Positions 7,343 through 15,868 of a stretch of DNA of 64,000 bases are shown in pieces. Both the position numbers and the translations under genes were made by a program. How positions within the stretch are numbered: position 1 is the first letter of the stretch; every line of letters begins with the position of its first letter. Source of the stretch: Thalassobacillus devorans MSP14. GTDB lineage: Bacteria > Bacillota > Bacilli > Bacillales > Halobacillaceae. Under the pieces are notes generated by a model. The model worked only from the letters and a program-made list of their open reading frames with translations, ran no database searches and was not told the DNA's origin. The stretch spans positions 115,796 to 179,795 of the forward strand of contig NZ_KI543237.1 in assembly GCF_000496835.1 (NCBI RefSeq). The letters are read 5' to 3'.

Positions 7343-9286
7343 TTAAAGCGAATACTGGCTCAACATCGTTGTTTGCAGCTTTCTCATTTCTTTTAAAGCC
7401 CGTATCAGCTTCTCTTTGTCACGTGTAGAAAACTGAGAAAAAGTTACAATAGAAGACGGAGCCTTGCCAGCTGTAATACTTCCCCATTTTTGCTTAATAT
7501 ATAGGTCCATTACTTGCGATAGAGCATGCCTTAAATCGGTGGCCAGCCAATCCGTGATAATATCTTTTTCCACTAAAGCCTGTAGTTTCTCAACCGTAGT
7601 ACCTTCCAGAATATGATGGGAAAGAGAAAGAATCTGTAGAGCATGATGAAATGGGAACAAAACTTGTTTTTTCAAGTCCAGCTGCTTTCGCTCAATCCGT
7701 AACAGGGCTCGGATCGGCTGCTCTAAACTGGGAATCTGATTTTCTTTTTCGACCTGGGCCAATCGATATAAAAAGATACTTGATCTTTTAAGGTCTTCCC
7801 TGACCATCCGGATGAATGCCGTATGCAAACCATCCGACCCATAAAGTTTCCGGAAAGAAAAAAAGTTCTGTGCCAGCAGCAAGGACTCGTTTGTGGACCT
7901 CATTGCCCATTTTCTTAAGGTTTCGTTCCATTTTGACATGGAACCGCGCCACATCAGTTCACTGGCCATCATTTTCCCTTTACATCTTTCGTACCCGGCT
8001 ATTTCAAGATAATTTGTAATTTCTTCTCCCAATTGTGCAAAATACTCATCCACTTCCTTTTTACGGAGACTCTCCACGTCTTCATAAACAAGGAAGTGAT
8101 CCTGGTCTGTCAAAACAAATTGTTCACCTCGACCGGCGCTTCCCATTTGGTACCAGACGAATGGCACAGGGGGTTCCCCTGCTCCTTTACGTTTCAAGGA
8201 GTCGATAGCTATCGTTACTGCCCGTTTGGTCAACCGGTCGTAAAGTTGAGTCAATACATCCAATACATGGAGAGAGGGAACATTATCTCTTATCAGCATT
8301 GCCAAAATGTCATATATTTCTGTTTTGACTTCATTTAAACGATCAGCTTCTGTCTCCTCGACCTTCCTGATTGCCGAGAACATTTGACGATTTTTCTTCC
8401 GTAGGAGATCAGCCATGGTTATCATCCCGACTACCTTGTCTTTACCGTCTACTACAGGCAGATGCTTGACTCCTCTTAATATCATTTCAGATAAGGCATG
8501 ATAATAATAATCGGCCCGATGAATGTGATAAGGGTGTTCAGTCATGATCGTTCCGGCGTGCTCACGGACCGATTTATTACTGGTCACTACCCGGTTCACA
8601 AAATCCTTCTCGGTAATAATTCCTTCTAAACGGCCATGATCTGTGATAACAATAGAGCTTGCTTTTTCTGCTATCATTTTCTCCGCAGCTTCTTGTATCG
8701 TCACATAGCGATCAACAGCAGTCGCAGGTTTAGTCATAATATCCTGGACACGTAACAGGAATGGATCACTCTCTCCCAATTCATGGGCAAGCCTGACCTG
8801 CTCTGCCAAAGAAACGTAGACATCTTTAAGCCTTGAGACAACCTGATGGAGGAAATAATCACGGATATCCTCATGGCGCCATAATCTTCCCAGGACTCCA
8901 TAAGGGATATAAAGCCCCACCACAGTTTCCACAGCCCGGATTTCAACCATGTAGGCATATGCATCCTCGTTACTTATTCCGAGAAAGTTGCTGAGGCTGC
9001 CAAGGCCAAGAATTCCTCCCTCCTGAACAACCTCCAGCACTTCTCCTGCTTCCTGATCCTCAGCGGCCGCATAAACCTCCGCTGTGCCGGAAGTTATCAC
9101 TAAAATCCCTTCCCGGCGTTTTTGGGCATGGGCAATGACGGCACCATCAGGATAAAGTCTTTCTTCACATTGTTCATATAACTCACGGTAGTAATCATCC
9201 GTCAATTTTTGAAAAATGGGTTGATGCCGAAGCTTTTCCCGGACACGGTAACTACCTGGTGGAGTTTGGTACGTCTTCTGTGTCAT
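7343..9286 (-). CDS. cNMP-binding / twin CBS / DUF294 nucleotidyltransferase-like signalling protein
   Basis: A 647-residue multidomain protein. Order: cyclic-nucleotide-binding-like domain (about 20-140), two CBS domains (about 165-295, with P-A-T-A-V-D-R-Y-V-T-I-Q-E-A and H-L-P-V-V-D-G), a DUF294 nucleotidyltransferase-like domain (W-Y-Q-M-G-S-A-G-R-G-E-Q followed by T-D-Q-D-H), and a helical C-terminal DUF294 output domain. G-S-x-G-R-x-E and D-x-D match the GlnD-type active site, so the enzyme may be active. The ATG at 9286 is nine bases after GAGAGG and is preferred over 9304. Its start overlaps the symporter gene, implying co-translation. It probably controls or senses transport of the symporter substrate. 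Confidence 0.88.
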   Translation of the reverse strand: MTQKTYQTPPGSYRVREKLRHQPIFQKLTDDYYRELYEQCEERLYPDGAVIAHAQKRREGILVITSGTAEVYAAAEDQEAGEVLEVVQEGGILGLGSLSNFLGISNEDAYAYMVEIRAVETVVGLYIPYGVLGRLWRHEDIRDYFLHQVVSRLKDVYVSLAEQVRLAHELGESDPFLLRVQDIMTKPATAVDRYVTIQEAAEKMIAEKASSIVITDHGRLEGIITEKDFVNRVVTSNKSVREHAGTIMTEHPYHIHRADYYYHALSEMILRGVKHLPVVDGKDKVVGMITMADLLRKKNRQMFSAIRKVEETEADRLNEVKTEIYDILAMLIRDNVPSLHVLDVLTQLYDRLTKRAVTIAIDSLKRKGAGEPPVPFVWYQMGSAGRGEQFVLTDQDHFLVYEDVESLRKKEVDEYFAQLGEEITNYLEIAGYERCKGKMMASELMWRGSMSKWNETLRKWAMRSTNESLLLAQNFFSFRKLYGSDGLHTAFIRMVREDLKRSSIFLYRLAQVEKENQIPSLEQPIRALLRIERKQLDLKKQVLFPFHHALQILSLSHHILEGTTVEKLQALVEKDIITDWLATDLRHALSQVMDLYIKQKWGSITAGKAPSSIVTFSQFSTRDKEKLIRALKEMRKLQTTMLSQYSL

Positions 9287-10931
9287 CCATCCAGACCTCT
9301 CCATCTCTATATGTCATTTGTTCCGGATAACGAAGATCAATGACCTCTTCCTGCACTTCTTTTACTGGTTCTTTTGTAGCCAAAGAAACTATAACATTCG
9401 TTAAAATGGCAGCACTGGCTCCAAATACACCTGCGCCGGTGTCAATAATACCTAAAATCGTGAAACCCCCAAATTTAGCTGCGAATATATAACCAAGGGT
9501 GACAGATAAACCGACCACCATCCCCCAGATGACACCTGGACCGTTTGACCGTTTCCACCAGACACCGAGTAATAAGGCCGGGAAGAACGAGCCGGATGCT
9601 AACGCGAATGCCCAGGCAACAATCTGAGTGATAGCCCCTGGTGGATTCAATGCCACCAGGCCGGCAACAACTGTTGCGATTACAATTGACCAGCGTCCGA
9701 CAAGAAGACGTTTTTTCTCACTGGCATTCGGGTTAATCGAGCGGAAATAAATATCATGAGACAATGCAGCCGAAATAGCGATCATCAATCCACCGGCAGT
9801 AGACAAGGCCGCTGCCATTGCACCAGCTGCCATCAAGCCAATCACGAAAATACCAAGGTTCGCGATTTCAGGCGTTGCCATTACAACAATATCGTTACTG
9901 ATCACAATTTCCTGCCACTGTAATATGTTATCCCCATTCGTATCAGCAACGGACAGCAGACCAGTGTCAACCCACGATGCAGTCCATGCCGGCAAGTTAC
10001 TGATAGAGGATCCGGCTACCTGTGTCATTAAAATGAAGCGGGAAAATGCCGCATATGCCGGAGCAGATAAGTAAAGTAACCCGATAAACAACAATGCCCA
10101 GGCTCCACTCCAGCGAGCGGCTTTCATGGTAGATACGGTATAAAATCGAACGATGACATGAGGCAGACCAGCTGTACCCGCCATCAAAGTAAACATTAAA
10201 GCGAGAAATTGCCATTTTGTTCCTTCGGTAAAGGGAACAATATACTCTGTGATTCCGAGATCCTGATCAAGCGCTCTCATTTCATCAATGACCTGGCCAT
10301 AAGAGACCCACGGCATCGGATTACCCGTCAGCTGCATGGCCATGAAAATGACCGGAATCAAATAGGCAATAATCAATACAACGTATTGTGCCACCTGCGT
10401 CCAGGTAATCCCTTTCATTCCTCCAAGTGCAGAATAGAAAGCAATTAAAACAACACCGATCAAAGTCCCTACAGCAGCGTTCACTTCCAGAAGACGTCCA
10501 ATAACGACACCAGAACCGGAAAGCTGGCCTACAGAATAAGTGAAACTGATGATGATTGTAGCAATTGCTGCAATCAATCTTGCTGTATTGCTTCGATAAC
10601 GGTCCCCAATAAATTCAGGAACGGTATAACGCCCGTATTTTCTAAGCTGGGGAGCAAGCAGGAATGTTAATAATAAGTAACCGCCTGTCCACCCCATAAT
10701 ATAAGCTAAACCATCATAGCCAAGAATCATGACTGTCCCTGCTAACCCTATGAAAGAAGCAGCACTCATCCAGTCAGCACCGATTGCCATACCGTTGAAT
10801 ACAGGAGGAACGCCGCGACCAGCTACATAAAAGTCCGAAGTAGCCTTCGCTTTGTTATATAAAGCGATTCCTATGTACAGGCCAAATGTGGCAACTATTA
10901 GTGTCAGGGAAACAAGAAATTGTGCATCCAT
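9252..10931 (-). CDS. Sodium/solute symporter, large subunit (SSS family, VC_2705 type)
   Basis: A 559-residue integral membrane protein with about 13 transmembrane segments of the SSS/ActP-like family. Typical phrases are F-Y-V-A-G-R-G-V-P-P-V-F-N-G near residue 35, G-A-D-W-M-S-A-A-S-F-I-G, Y-T-V-P-E-F-I-G-D-R, and A-A-A-L-S-T-A-G-G-L-M. Together with the small DUF4212 subunit next to it, this is the split symporter type often annotated as acetate or pyruvate permease. An unusual loop (D-T-N-G-D-N-I-L-Q-W-Q-E) has perfect EF-hand spacing. The substrate cannot be read from sequence; a monocarboxylate is the usual inference. Confidence 0.9.
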   Translation of the reverse strand: MDAQFLVSLTLIVATFGLYIGIALYNKAKATSDFYVAGRGVPPVFNGMAIGADWMSAASFIGLAGTVMILGYDGLAYIMGWTGGYLLLTFLLAPQLRKYGRYTVPEFIGDRYRSNTARLIAAIATIIISFTYSVGQLSGSGVVIGRLLEVNAAVGTLIGVVLIAFYSALGGMKGITWTQVAQYVVLIIAYLIPVIFMAMQLTGNPMPWVSYGQVIDEMRALDQDLGITEYIVPFTEGTKWQFLALMFTLMAGTAGLPHVIVRFYTVSTMKAARWSGAWALLFIGLLYLSAPAYAAFSRFILMTQVAGSSISNLPAWTASWVDTGLLSVADTNGDNILQWQEIVISNDIVVMATPEIANLGIFVIGLMAAGAMAAALSTAGGLMIAISAALSHDIYFRSINPNASEKKRLLVGRWSIVIATVVAGLVALNPPGAITQIVAWAFALASGSFFPALLLGVWWKRSNGPGVIWGMVVGLSVTLGYIFAAKFGGFTILGIIDTGAGVFGASAAILTNVIVSLATKEPVKEVQEEVIDLRYPEQMTYRDGEVWMDDTEDVPNSTR

Positions 10932-10985
10932 ACGTTGACCTCCTTAAAATCTACAACTGGATCTAATTCAGTATATTTTTTGGAA

Positions 10986-11288
10986 TTAATGATCATATGT
11001 TTTGCCAGCACTTATCGATTCATTTCTTTTTGCATCAATGCCATACTTTTTATCGATTTTATCGCTCACAACAGCATTAATGAATAGTAGAATAATGAAA
11101 GTCAAAATTGCCCCTTGAGCGCCCATATAATAATGTAAGGGAAACCCATTGAAGGCGATCTGAGATAATGGCTCCGCAAATAAAACTACACCATAAGAAA
11201 CAAGAATCCCGATAGCTAAATAGATGATGATCATGGTTGTCCTGGCACGGAAATAAGCGTCAGCTACACTTTTCTCGATTTTCTTCAT
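10986..11288 (-). CDS. Sodium/solute symporter small subunit (DUF4212)
   Basis: A 100-residue protein with two hydrophobic segments (about 18-40 and 55-75). The phrase G-F-P-L-H-Y-Y-M-G-A-Q-G in the loop and the end K-I-D-K-K-Y-G-I are typical of DUF4212, the small partner of VC_2705-type symporters. It lies 54 bases upstream of the large subunit in the same operon and probably forms a complex with it. Confidence 0.9.
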   Translation of the reverse strand: MKKIEKSVADAYFRARTTMIIIYLAIGILVSYGVVLFAEPLSQIAFNGFPLHYYMGAQGAILTFIILLFINAVVSDKIDKKYGIDAKRNESISAGKTYDH

Positions 11289-11334
11289 GTTCGGTCACCT
11301 CCCTTCAATGTTTTGTTAATGTTATTCAAGCCGC

Positions 11335-11520
11335 TTAGCTGCGCAAGTTAAAAATGAAACGGATCGTTTCCCAAAATGGCACCGGAATCATGATGATTTT
11401 CACCAGCATAAAAATAAACACAGAAAGAAACGGCACAATCAGGAAAAACGGCTTTTTCTTGTTTAAGGCAATGACTACAGATACCACGGTAATCACTGCG
11501 AAAATCAAAACCCAAATCAT
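11335..11520 (-). CDS. Small membrane protein, 61 aa
   Basis: A 61-residue protein with two predicted transmembrane segments (about 2-20 and 26-45), joined by the N-K-K-K-P turn, and a short amphipathic C-terminus. It is the first gene of the symporter operon, directly downstream of the cre site, and preceded by AAAGGTGG. The family is not recognised. Its position suggests an accessory function to the symporter, which is an inference. Confidence 0.7.
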   Translation of the reverse strand: MIWVLIFAVITVVSVVIALNKKKPFFLIVPFLSVFIFMLVKIIMIPVPFWETIRFIFNLRS

Positions 11521-11537
11521 GTGTGTTCAACCACCTT

Positions 11538-11551
11538 TGAAAGCGTTATCA
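11538..11551. promoter_or_regulatory. CcpA cre site upstream of symporter operon
   Basis: TGAAAGCGTTATCA matches the Bacillus cre consensus TGWAANCGNTNWCA at every position. It lies 17 bases before the small membrane protein gene, at a place where CcpA would block transcription. This predicts glucose repression of the symporter operon, as expected for an organic acid uptake system. Confidence 0.75.
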
Positions 11552-11713
11552 AAAAATGTCAGATCTTGTTTATGTATTTAGTTAGAAACCATATGCCCCC
11601 TTCCATGCTTTACTCCATTAGTAAATGACAGAAAATTATTTCTATTGCTATTATTCTAAAGTTGCAGTTTATTTGTCAAGTTATATATCAATATAAAACC
11701 ATTTCCTACTGTA

Positions 11714-11757
11714 CTAAAACACCCCAGGACAGTCTTGATATGGCTGTCCTGGGGTTA
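11714..11757 (-). terminator. Terminator of the 79-aa gene
   Basis: ACCCCAGGACAG and CTGTCCTGGGGT form a 12-bp stem. Read leftward it is followed by GTTTTAG. It lies just downstream of the gene ending at 11766. Confidence 0.8.
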
Positions 11758-11765
11758 AGGAAATT

Positions 11766-12005
11766 TTATATTTTTTCTACAACATAGGCTTTCTTTTCCC
11801 GATAATATTTTTCTCCATCTTGAGAAGAATGTTCAAAGAAACCTTCAAACTCCTGGATAACCTTATACTCCCGATCCGGCTCAGTGAATAGGTGACTCCC
11901 ATTGTTAGAAAGAAGCAATACATCTTTTGTTGATACAAAACTATCCAGTTCCTGAGCGGAATAATTATTTCCAGGTTTTAATGTATTGAAACCACTGTTA
12001 GTCAT
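11766..12005 (-). CDS. Small protein of unknown function, 79 aa
   Basis: A soluble acidic protein with repeated aromatic residues and no membrane segment. Visible features include N-Y-S-A-Q-E-L-D-S-F-V-S near the N-terminus and V-I-Q-E-F-E-G-F-F-E-H near the middle. The leftward ATG is preceded by AAGAAGGTGGG. It has its own terminator and is probably monocistronic. I do not recognise the family. Confidence 0.7.
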   Translation of the reverse strand: MTNSGFNTLKPGNNYSAQELDSFVSTKDVLLLSNNGSHLFTEPDREYKVIQEFEGFFEHSSQDGEKYYREKKAYVVEKI

Positions 12006-12153
12006 AAAATATTCCCACCTTCTTTTTTTAGAACAAGTTCCCAGGAAGGGAACGGTTAAAACATGATTACATTACTCATGGAAATAGTTCACACACATCA
12101 AAGTGACAAGGATAAGCAAACTAATGATGTAAAGGGAAGGGGGTGTATGAGGA

Positions 12154-12312
12154 GTGCAAAGACGAAATATCCAATGGCTTCCCATCATTGCATCTGTAGG
12201 TATCGGAGCGGCAACTTACAGCATGATGACTGGCCAGGGCGGTCAATTGCAAAATATGATTCCAAGTTTGACGAACATGGCTGGGCAGAACCAACAACAC
12301 AAGCAAGGGTAA
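12154..12312 (+). CDS. Small protein, 52 aa, one hydrophobic segment (DUF3918-like?)
   Basis: A GTG-started ORF with an AAGGGGG site ten bases upstream encodes a basic N-terminus, a hydrophobic Gly/Ala segment (P-I-I-A-S-V-G-I-G-A-A-T-Y-S-M) and a Gln/Asn-rich tail. The pattern resembles small YrzQ/DUF3918 proteins of Bacillus. A longer ATG ORF in another frame covers the same bases but encodes an implausible Cys/His/Trp-rich peptide. A hairpin terminator follows immediately. Confidence 0.6.
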   Translation: MQRRNIQWLPIIASVGIGAATYSMMTGQGGQLQNMIPSLTNMAGQNQQHKQG

Positions 12313-12340
12313 CTTGGCCTTTAGGTCAAGATTAAATAAA

Positions 12341-12380
12341 GGAAACGGACTCTCCTGTCAGGATGGGTTCGTTTCTTATC
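12341..12380 (+). terminator. Hairpin terminator after 52-aa gene
   Basis: GGAAACGGACTC and GGGTTCGTTTC pair with G-T wobbles around TCCTGTCAGGAT, followed by a short T-rich stretch. The U tract is weak, so termination may be partial. Confidence 0.55.
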
Positions 12381-12447
12381 TTTATACAGCTGTATGCAGG
12401 ATGAATATATGGAATAGTTGGCAGGCTAAGGATTGGAGGTGAAGAAG

Positions 12448-12588
12448 ATGAGCAAGAAATCGACAAACAGAAGCAAGGGGCAATCTGCTCCTAATATAAA
12501 CCCTCAAGGGCTTACAGAAGACACAGCTGAACAGCAGCCCAAATCCCAGTTAGAACAACGAGCCAAAAAAAGCAATACAAAAATTTAG
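12448..12588 (+). CDS. sspL: Small acid-soluble spore protein SspL-like, 46 aa
   Basis: A 46-residue basic protein with N-P-Q-G-L-T-E near residue 19 and the C-terminal motif L-E-Q-R-A-K-K-S-N-T-K. This matches the remembered B. subtilis SspL pattern (T-P-Q-G-D-L-E and L-E-E-R-A-K-K-S-N-T-K). SspL is a minor spore core protein made in the forespore under sigma-G. A strong GGAGGTGAAGAAG site precedes the ATG. It supports sporulation in this organism. Confidence 0.8.
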   Translation: MSKKSTNRSKGQSAPNINPQGLTEDTAEQQPKSQLEQRAKKSNTKI

Positions 12589-12599
12589 TAAAGAACAAA

Positions 12600-12962
12600 A
12601 GCGCAAGCGCCTTGCTAGTAATGACGTTCGACTAAAAGCGGCACGTCCTCAAAAAAGACTTTGTCTTTTTCTGCGAAGTACATTCTAAGAAGTAGTTCTA
12701 GTGTGCCAACGTCGAACTGACCTGCATCCTCGAAAAAGAAGACCACTTTTTCTTCGTGCGATGTTGTTCTGGGAAGCATTCCTTGTCCTCCAGGCCTCCG
12801 ACAAGCTTAAGACAAGCCTCGGTGTGACGTTCTTTGTATTAAAGGATCAAAGTATAAGAAAAACTAAGGCTTTCGCCATTAGGAAGCGGCGATAAGCCAA
12901 GTTTTTCTAATCACAAAGAGGATTGACTTAAGACTTCGAGGGGGTAGGCGCTGAAGCTGGAT
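12600..12962. repeat. Dispersed composite repeat bounded by AGCGCC/GGCGCT
   Basis: The segment starts with AAGCGCAAGCGCC and ends with GGCGCTGAAGCTGGA, ends that I recognise from dispersed non-coding repeats in many Bacillaceae. The interior carries several short hairpins (AAAAAAGACTTTGTCTTTTT, CGAAAAAGAAG.../CTTTTTCTTCG) and no plausible gene. A copy of the separate 60-bp hairpin repeat is nested at 12851-12910. This accounts for most of the 12589-13018 gene-free stretch. Confidence 0.65.
12851..12910 (-). repeat. Hairpin repeat copy 1 (nested, inverted)
   Basis: On the minus strand it reads GAAAAACTTGGCTTATCGCC ... GGCGAAAGCCTTAGTTTTTC and continues into TATACTTTGATCC. This is the same element as at 22222, 36523 and 57280, in opposite orientation. 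Pairing of the AAAAACT and AGTTTTT ends gives a long imperfect hairpin. Confidence 0.8.
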
Positions 12963-13018
12963 GTGACCCACTATTTAAAGTTATCGACACAAAGAAATTT
13001 TATAATTTCCTAGACAAT

Positions 13019-13050
13019 GAAAAAGGAGCACCTTACAGCGCTCCTTTTTC
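13019..13050. terminator. Terminator downstream of leftward membrane-protein pair
   Basis: AAAAAGGAGC pairs with GCTCCTTTTT around a short loop. It stands just past the leftward gene ending at 13057 and can act in both directions. Confidence 0.85.
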
Positions 13051-13056
13051 CTATTT

Positions 13057-13509
13057 TCAGCTGGAAACATGGACTTCTACTTGATCAGATATTTCATCAT
13101 CCTGGTATAAAATGCGTTGATGGTTATTCAAGACCAATGCTACTTTGACTGCGTTATTACCCTTTGGAAGTTCTAAGTTATAATATTCACCGTACAACCG
13201 GTTTATCTTTACCCCATTAATATATATATGCCCATGGCCTTTTTGAAAATCAATTACAGATGAACCAGCCAGCTCCGGGGTGAATGTAAAATTCTTCTTA
13301 TCGACTTGCAGCAGCCAGGATCCATCAGCCAATTGGTCAACACTGACTTTGACTTCTGGAACCTCCACTCCCTCCGGAATTTCCACTGCAGGATGCCCAG
13401 AAGAATGCAAATGATCATTTGTGCTGGTGAAATAGAAGAATAACACTAAGAACAACAAAAACAGACTGGAATAACTCCATAAATTTCTCACAGTATCTCC
13501 CTCTTTCAC
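13057..13509 (-). CDS. Membrane-anchored extracellular protein of unknown function, 150 aa
   Basis: An N-terminal hydrophobic anchor (about residues 12-28) is followed by a His-containing linker and a beta-rich domain of about 100 residues with D-G-S-W-L-L-Q-V, F-T-F-T-P-E, G-H-G-H-I-Y-I-N-G-V-K and N-H-Q-R-I-L-Y. The G-H-G-H cluster and scattered His suggest possible metal binding, which is inference. It overlaps the DUF2243 gene by four bases, so the two are co-translated. Similar pairs are remembered next to DUF2243 genes in other Bacillaceae. Confidence 0.72.
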   Translation of the reverse strand: MKEGDTVRNLWSYSSLFLLFLVLFFYFTSTNDHLHSSGHPAVEIPEGVEVPEVKVSVDQLADGSWLLQVDKKNFTFTPELAGSSVIDFQKGHGHIYINGVKINRLYGEYYNLELPKGNNAVKVALVLNNHQRILYQDDEISDQVEVHVSS

Positions 13510-13955
13510 TGACTTGTCAAACGTGCCCGCCGTTTTATCATAAAACCGATGCCCGCTAACAATAAACCAGAAGCCAGGAATGCCAGGTCATAAAGAAGTG
13601 GATTCTCAGACAATGGCCTTACTCGATGAACTTGGAGAATATGATGGTCGACAATTCCTTCGATTAAGTTGAAGACCCCTCCACCGATGAACATTCCTCC
13701 GACAAATAAATGACCACTTGTCCCTAACTGGTTATTTTTTGCATCAAAAAATATTTTAAAACCGCCCCAGATAAGCATGGCAGAGAAGGCTGCTGTAAAG
13801 AGCCCATCCGTTATAATTTCCATACGAATATTCCCGCTATCAATCATGTGGTGCCACTGCAACAGCTGGTGAAAGACGATGCCATCAACCGCTCCCAGAA
13901 TTCCATGTCCTAATATTAAAGCGGCAAAGAATAAATTTTTATCTTTTTTATTCAT
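13506..13955 (-). CDS. DUF2243 integral membrane protein
   Basis: A 149-residue protein with four transmembrane segments. The DUF2243 motifs are clear: G-I-L-G-A-V-D-G-I-V-F-H-Q-L-L-Q-W-H-H in the first loop and G-G-G-V-F-N-L-I-E-G-I-V-D-H-H-I-L-Q-V-H-R-V-R in the second half. The paired His-containing motifs hint at metal or heme binding, but function is not established. The ATG at 13955 follows AGGTGGG at good spacing; a GTG at 13967 overlaps that site. Confidence 0.88.
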   Translation of the reverse strand: MNKKDKNLFFAALILGHGILGAVDGIVFHQLLQWHHMIDSGNIRMEIITDGLFTAAFSAMLIWGGFKIFFDAKNNQLGTSGHLFVGGMFIGGGVFNLIEGIVDHHILQVHRVRPLSENPLLYDLAFLASGLLLAGIGFMIKRRARLTSQ

Positions 13956-14008
13956 TATTAATCCCACCTATCCTGCTATCGTTGTTACCAATATAGGGGG
14001 TTTTTATA

Positions 14009-14040
14009 CATAAAAAAGAGCCAGCCCCAGGCTGACTCTC
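14009..14040 (-). terminator. ilvD terminator
   Basis: Read leftward, AGAGTCAGCC pairs with GGCTGGCTCT around a short loop and is followed by T6. It begins just after the ilvD stop. Confidence 0.88.
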
Positions 14041-14045
14041 TATTG

Positions 14046-15740
14046 TTAATCCAATTCCAAATCTGTCACTGCACCTTTTGCAGATGATGAAACCAGACGA
14101 GCATACTTTGCAAGTACACCTGTTTTGTGTTTAGGTTCCGGTCTCTGCCATTTCTGACGACGCTGTTCAAATTCATCTTCTGTTATATCAAAATTAATTT
14201 CCTGTGTTTCACTGTCAATCGTAATGGTATCCCCTTCTTCCAGGAGCCCAATTGGTCCTCCCACGACGGCTTCAGGGGCGACATGGCCGATGACAAAGCC
14301 ATGAGACCCCCCTGAGAAGCGCCCATCCGTGATCAGAGCCACTTTGCCGCCAAGCCCTCTTCCGACGATCATTGATGTGATTGAGAGCATTTCCGGCATG
14401 CCTGGTCCACCCTTAGGGCCAACATTGCGAATGACCAGCACATCCCCTTCTTTAATTTCTCCGCCTTCAATCGCTTTTGTAGCGTCTGCCTCACTATCAT
14501 AAACTCGTGCAGGGCCCTCAAAGCGGCTGATTTTCAAGCCTGACATTTTAGCGACGGCTCCTTCAGGTGCCAGGTTGCCCCGCAGTACAACAAGCGGTCC
14601 CTCAGGTTTAATTGGTTTATCAAACGGCAGAATTACTTTCTGTCCTTCTTTTAAAGGTGGAGCTTCCGCCAGGTTTTCAGCTACTGTTTTTCCTGTCACC
14701 GTCATGCAGTCGCCGTGCAGTAATCCATGCTCATGAAGCAGCTTCATGACAGCTGGTACACCGCCCGCTTCATAAAGATCCTGCATGACATATTTCCCGC
14801 TCGGCTTCATATCTGCGATAAATGGTACCTTCTTACGTACATGCTCGAAATCATCGAGCGAAAGATCGACGCCAGCTGAATGAGCCATTGCAGTTAAATG
14901 TAAGAGAGCATTAGTTGAGCCTCCCAGCGCCATGACAACTGTGATTGCATTTTCAAAAGCTGCTTTTGTCATGATATCCCTTGGATATATTTCTTTCTCC
15001 AACAATTCAACCACTAATTCACCGGCCTGGCGGCATTCTTGTTCTTTATAATCATTTACCGCCGGAGTGGAAGATGAACCTGGGATACTCATTCCTAAAG
15101 CTTCCACTGCAGATGCCATGGTGTTGGCTGTGTACATACCGCCACAGGCACCGGCGCCCGGGCATGCATTGCATTCTACCTTGTGAAGCTGTTCATCATT
15201 TATTGTGCCTTCCTGGTATTGACCTACTGCTTCAAAAGAAGAAACGATATCAATATCTTTTCCGTCCAATTTCCCCGGCTGGATTGTCCCTCCATATACA
15301 TAGACGGAAGGTATATTCATTCGCCCAATTGCCATCACACAAGCTGGCGTCGTTTTATCACATCCTCCGATGGCAACGACGCCATCAAGTCGTTCAGCGT
15401 TTGTCACGGTTTCAATCGAATCGGCAATTACTTCCCGGCTGGGCAGGGAGTAATGCATCCCTTCATGCCCCATCGCAATACCATCAGAAACAGTAATGGT
15501 ATTAAAAATCATAGGCGCTCCGCCATTGTCTGAAGCACCACCTTTGGCTTCTCGTGCCAGACGATCGATATGTACATTACAAGGGGTTACTTCGCTCCAA
15601 GTACTAGCCACACCGATCATGGGCTTTTTAAAATCTTCATCTTCAAATCCGACTGCTCTGAGCATGGAGCGGTTCGGAACACGGTTAACGCCTTCACTGA
15701 TCACTTTACTGCGTATACGTAAATCCTTTTTGTTTTCCAT
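14046..15740 (-). CDS. ilvD: Dihydroxy-acid dehydratase
   Basis: A 564-residue IlvD/Edd-family enzyme that converts 2,3-dihydroxy-3-methylvalerate or isovalerate to the 2-oxo acids in isoleucine and valine synthesis. Cluster-binding Cys motifs are visible at [10 protein letters not shown] near residue 122 and [12 protein letters not shown] near residue 195, and the C-terminal [10 protein letters not shown] motif is intact. Length matches the family. It stands alone, not in an ilvBNC operon. Candidate CodY and CcpA sites lie 100-140 bases upstream. Confidence 0.97.
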   Translation of the reverse strand: MENKKDLRIRSKVISEGVNRVPNRSMLRAVGFEDEDFKKPMIGVASTWSEVTPCNVHIDRLAREAKGGASDNGGAPMIFNTITVSDGIAMGHEGMHYSLPSREVIADSIETVTNAERLDGVVAIGGCDKTTPACVMAIGRMNIPSVYVYGGTIQPGKLDGKDIDIVSSFEAVGQYQEGTINDEQLHKVECNACPGAGACGGMYTANTMASAVEALGMSIPGSSSTPAVNDYKEQECRQAGELVVELLEKEIYPRDIMTKAAFENAITVVMALGGSTNALLHLTAMAHSAGVDLSLDDFEHVRKKVPFIADMKPSGKYVMQDLYEAGGVPAVMKLLHEHGLLHGDCMTVTGKTVAENLAEAPPLKEGQKVILPFDKPIKPEGPLVVLRGNLAPEGAVAKMSGLKISRFEGPARVYDSEADATKAIEGGEIKEGDVLVIRNVGPKGGPGMPEMLSITSMIVGRGLGGKVALITDGRFSGGSHGFVIGHVAPEAVVGGPIGLLEEGDTITIDSETQEINFDITEDEFEQRRQKWQRPEPKHKTGVLAKYARLVSSSAKGAVTDLELD

Positions 15741-15837
15741 CGGTACACCTTCCTATTCAGATATTTAAGTCAGACGATTAACCTGAATCGAGACTATTAT
15801 TATGTAATGATACTAATTTGTCGCCTGCTTCGCAATT

Positions 15838-15852
15838 AATTTTCTGAATATA
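15838..15852. promoter_or_regulatory. Candidate CodY box upstream of ilvD
   Basis: AATTTTCTGAATATA matches the CodY consensus AATTTTCWGAAAATT at 13 of 15 positions. It lies about 100 bases upstream of the ilvD start. CodY control of branched-chain amino acid genes is well known in Bacillus, so the site is credible. Confidence 0.6.
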
Positions 15853-15868
15853 TCAAGTTTTTACATAA

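Noticed and set aside
12063..12335. 90-codon ORF overlapping the 52-aa gene
   Set aside because: Composition is implausible, and the alternative frame encodes a protein-like sequence with a good start.
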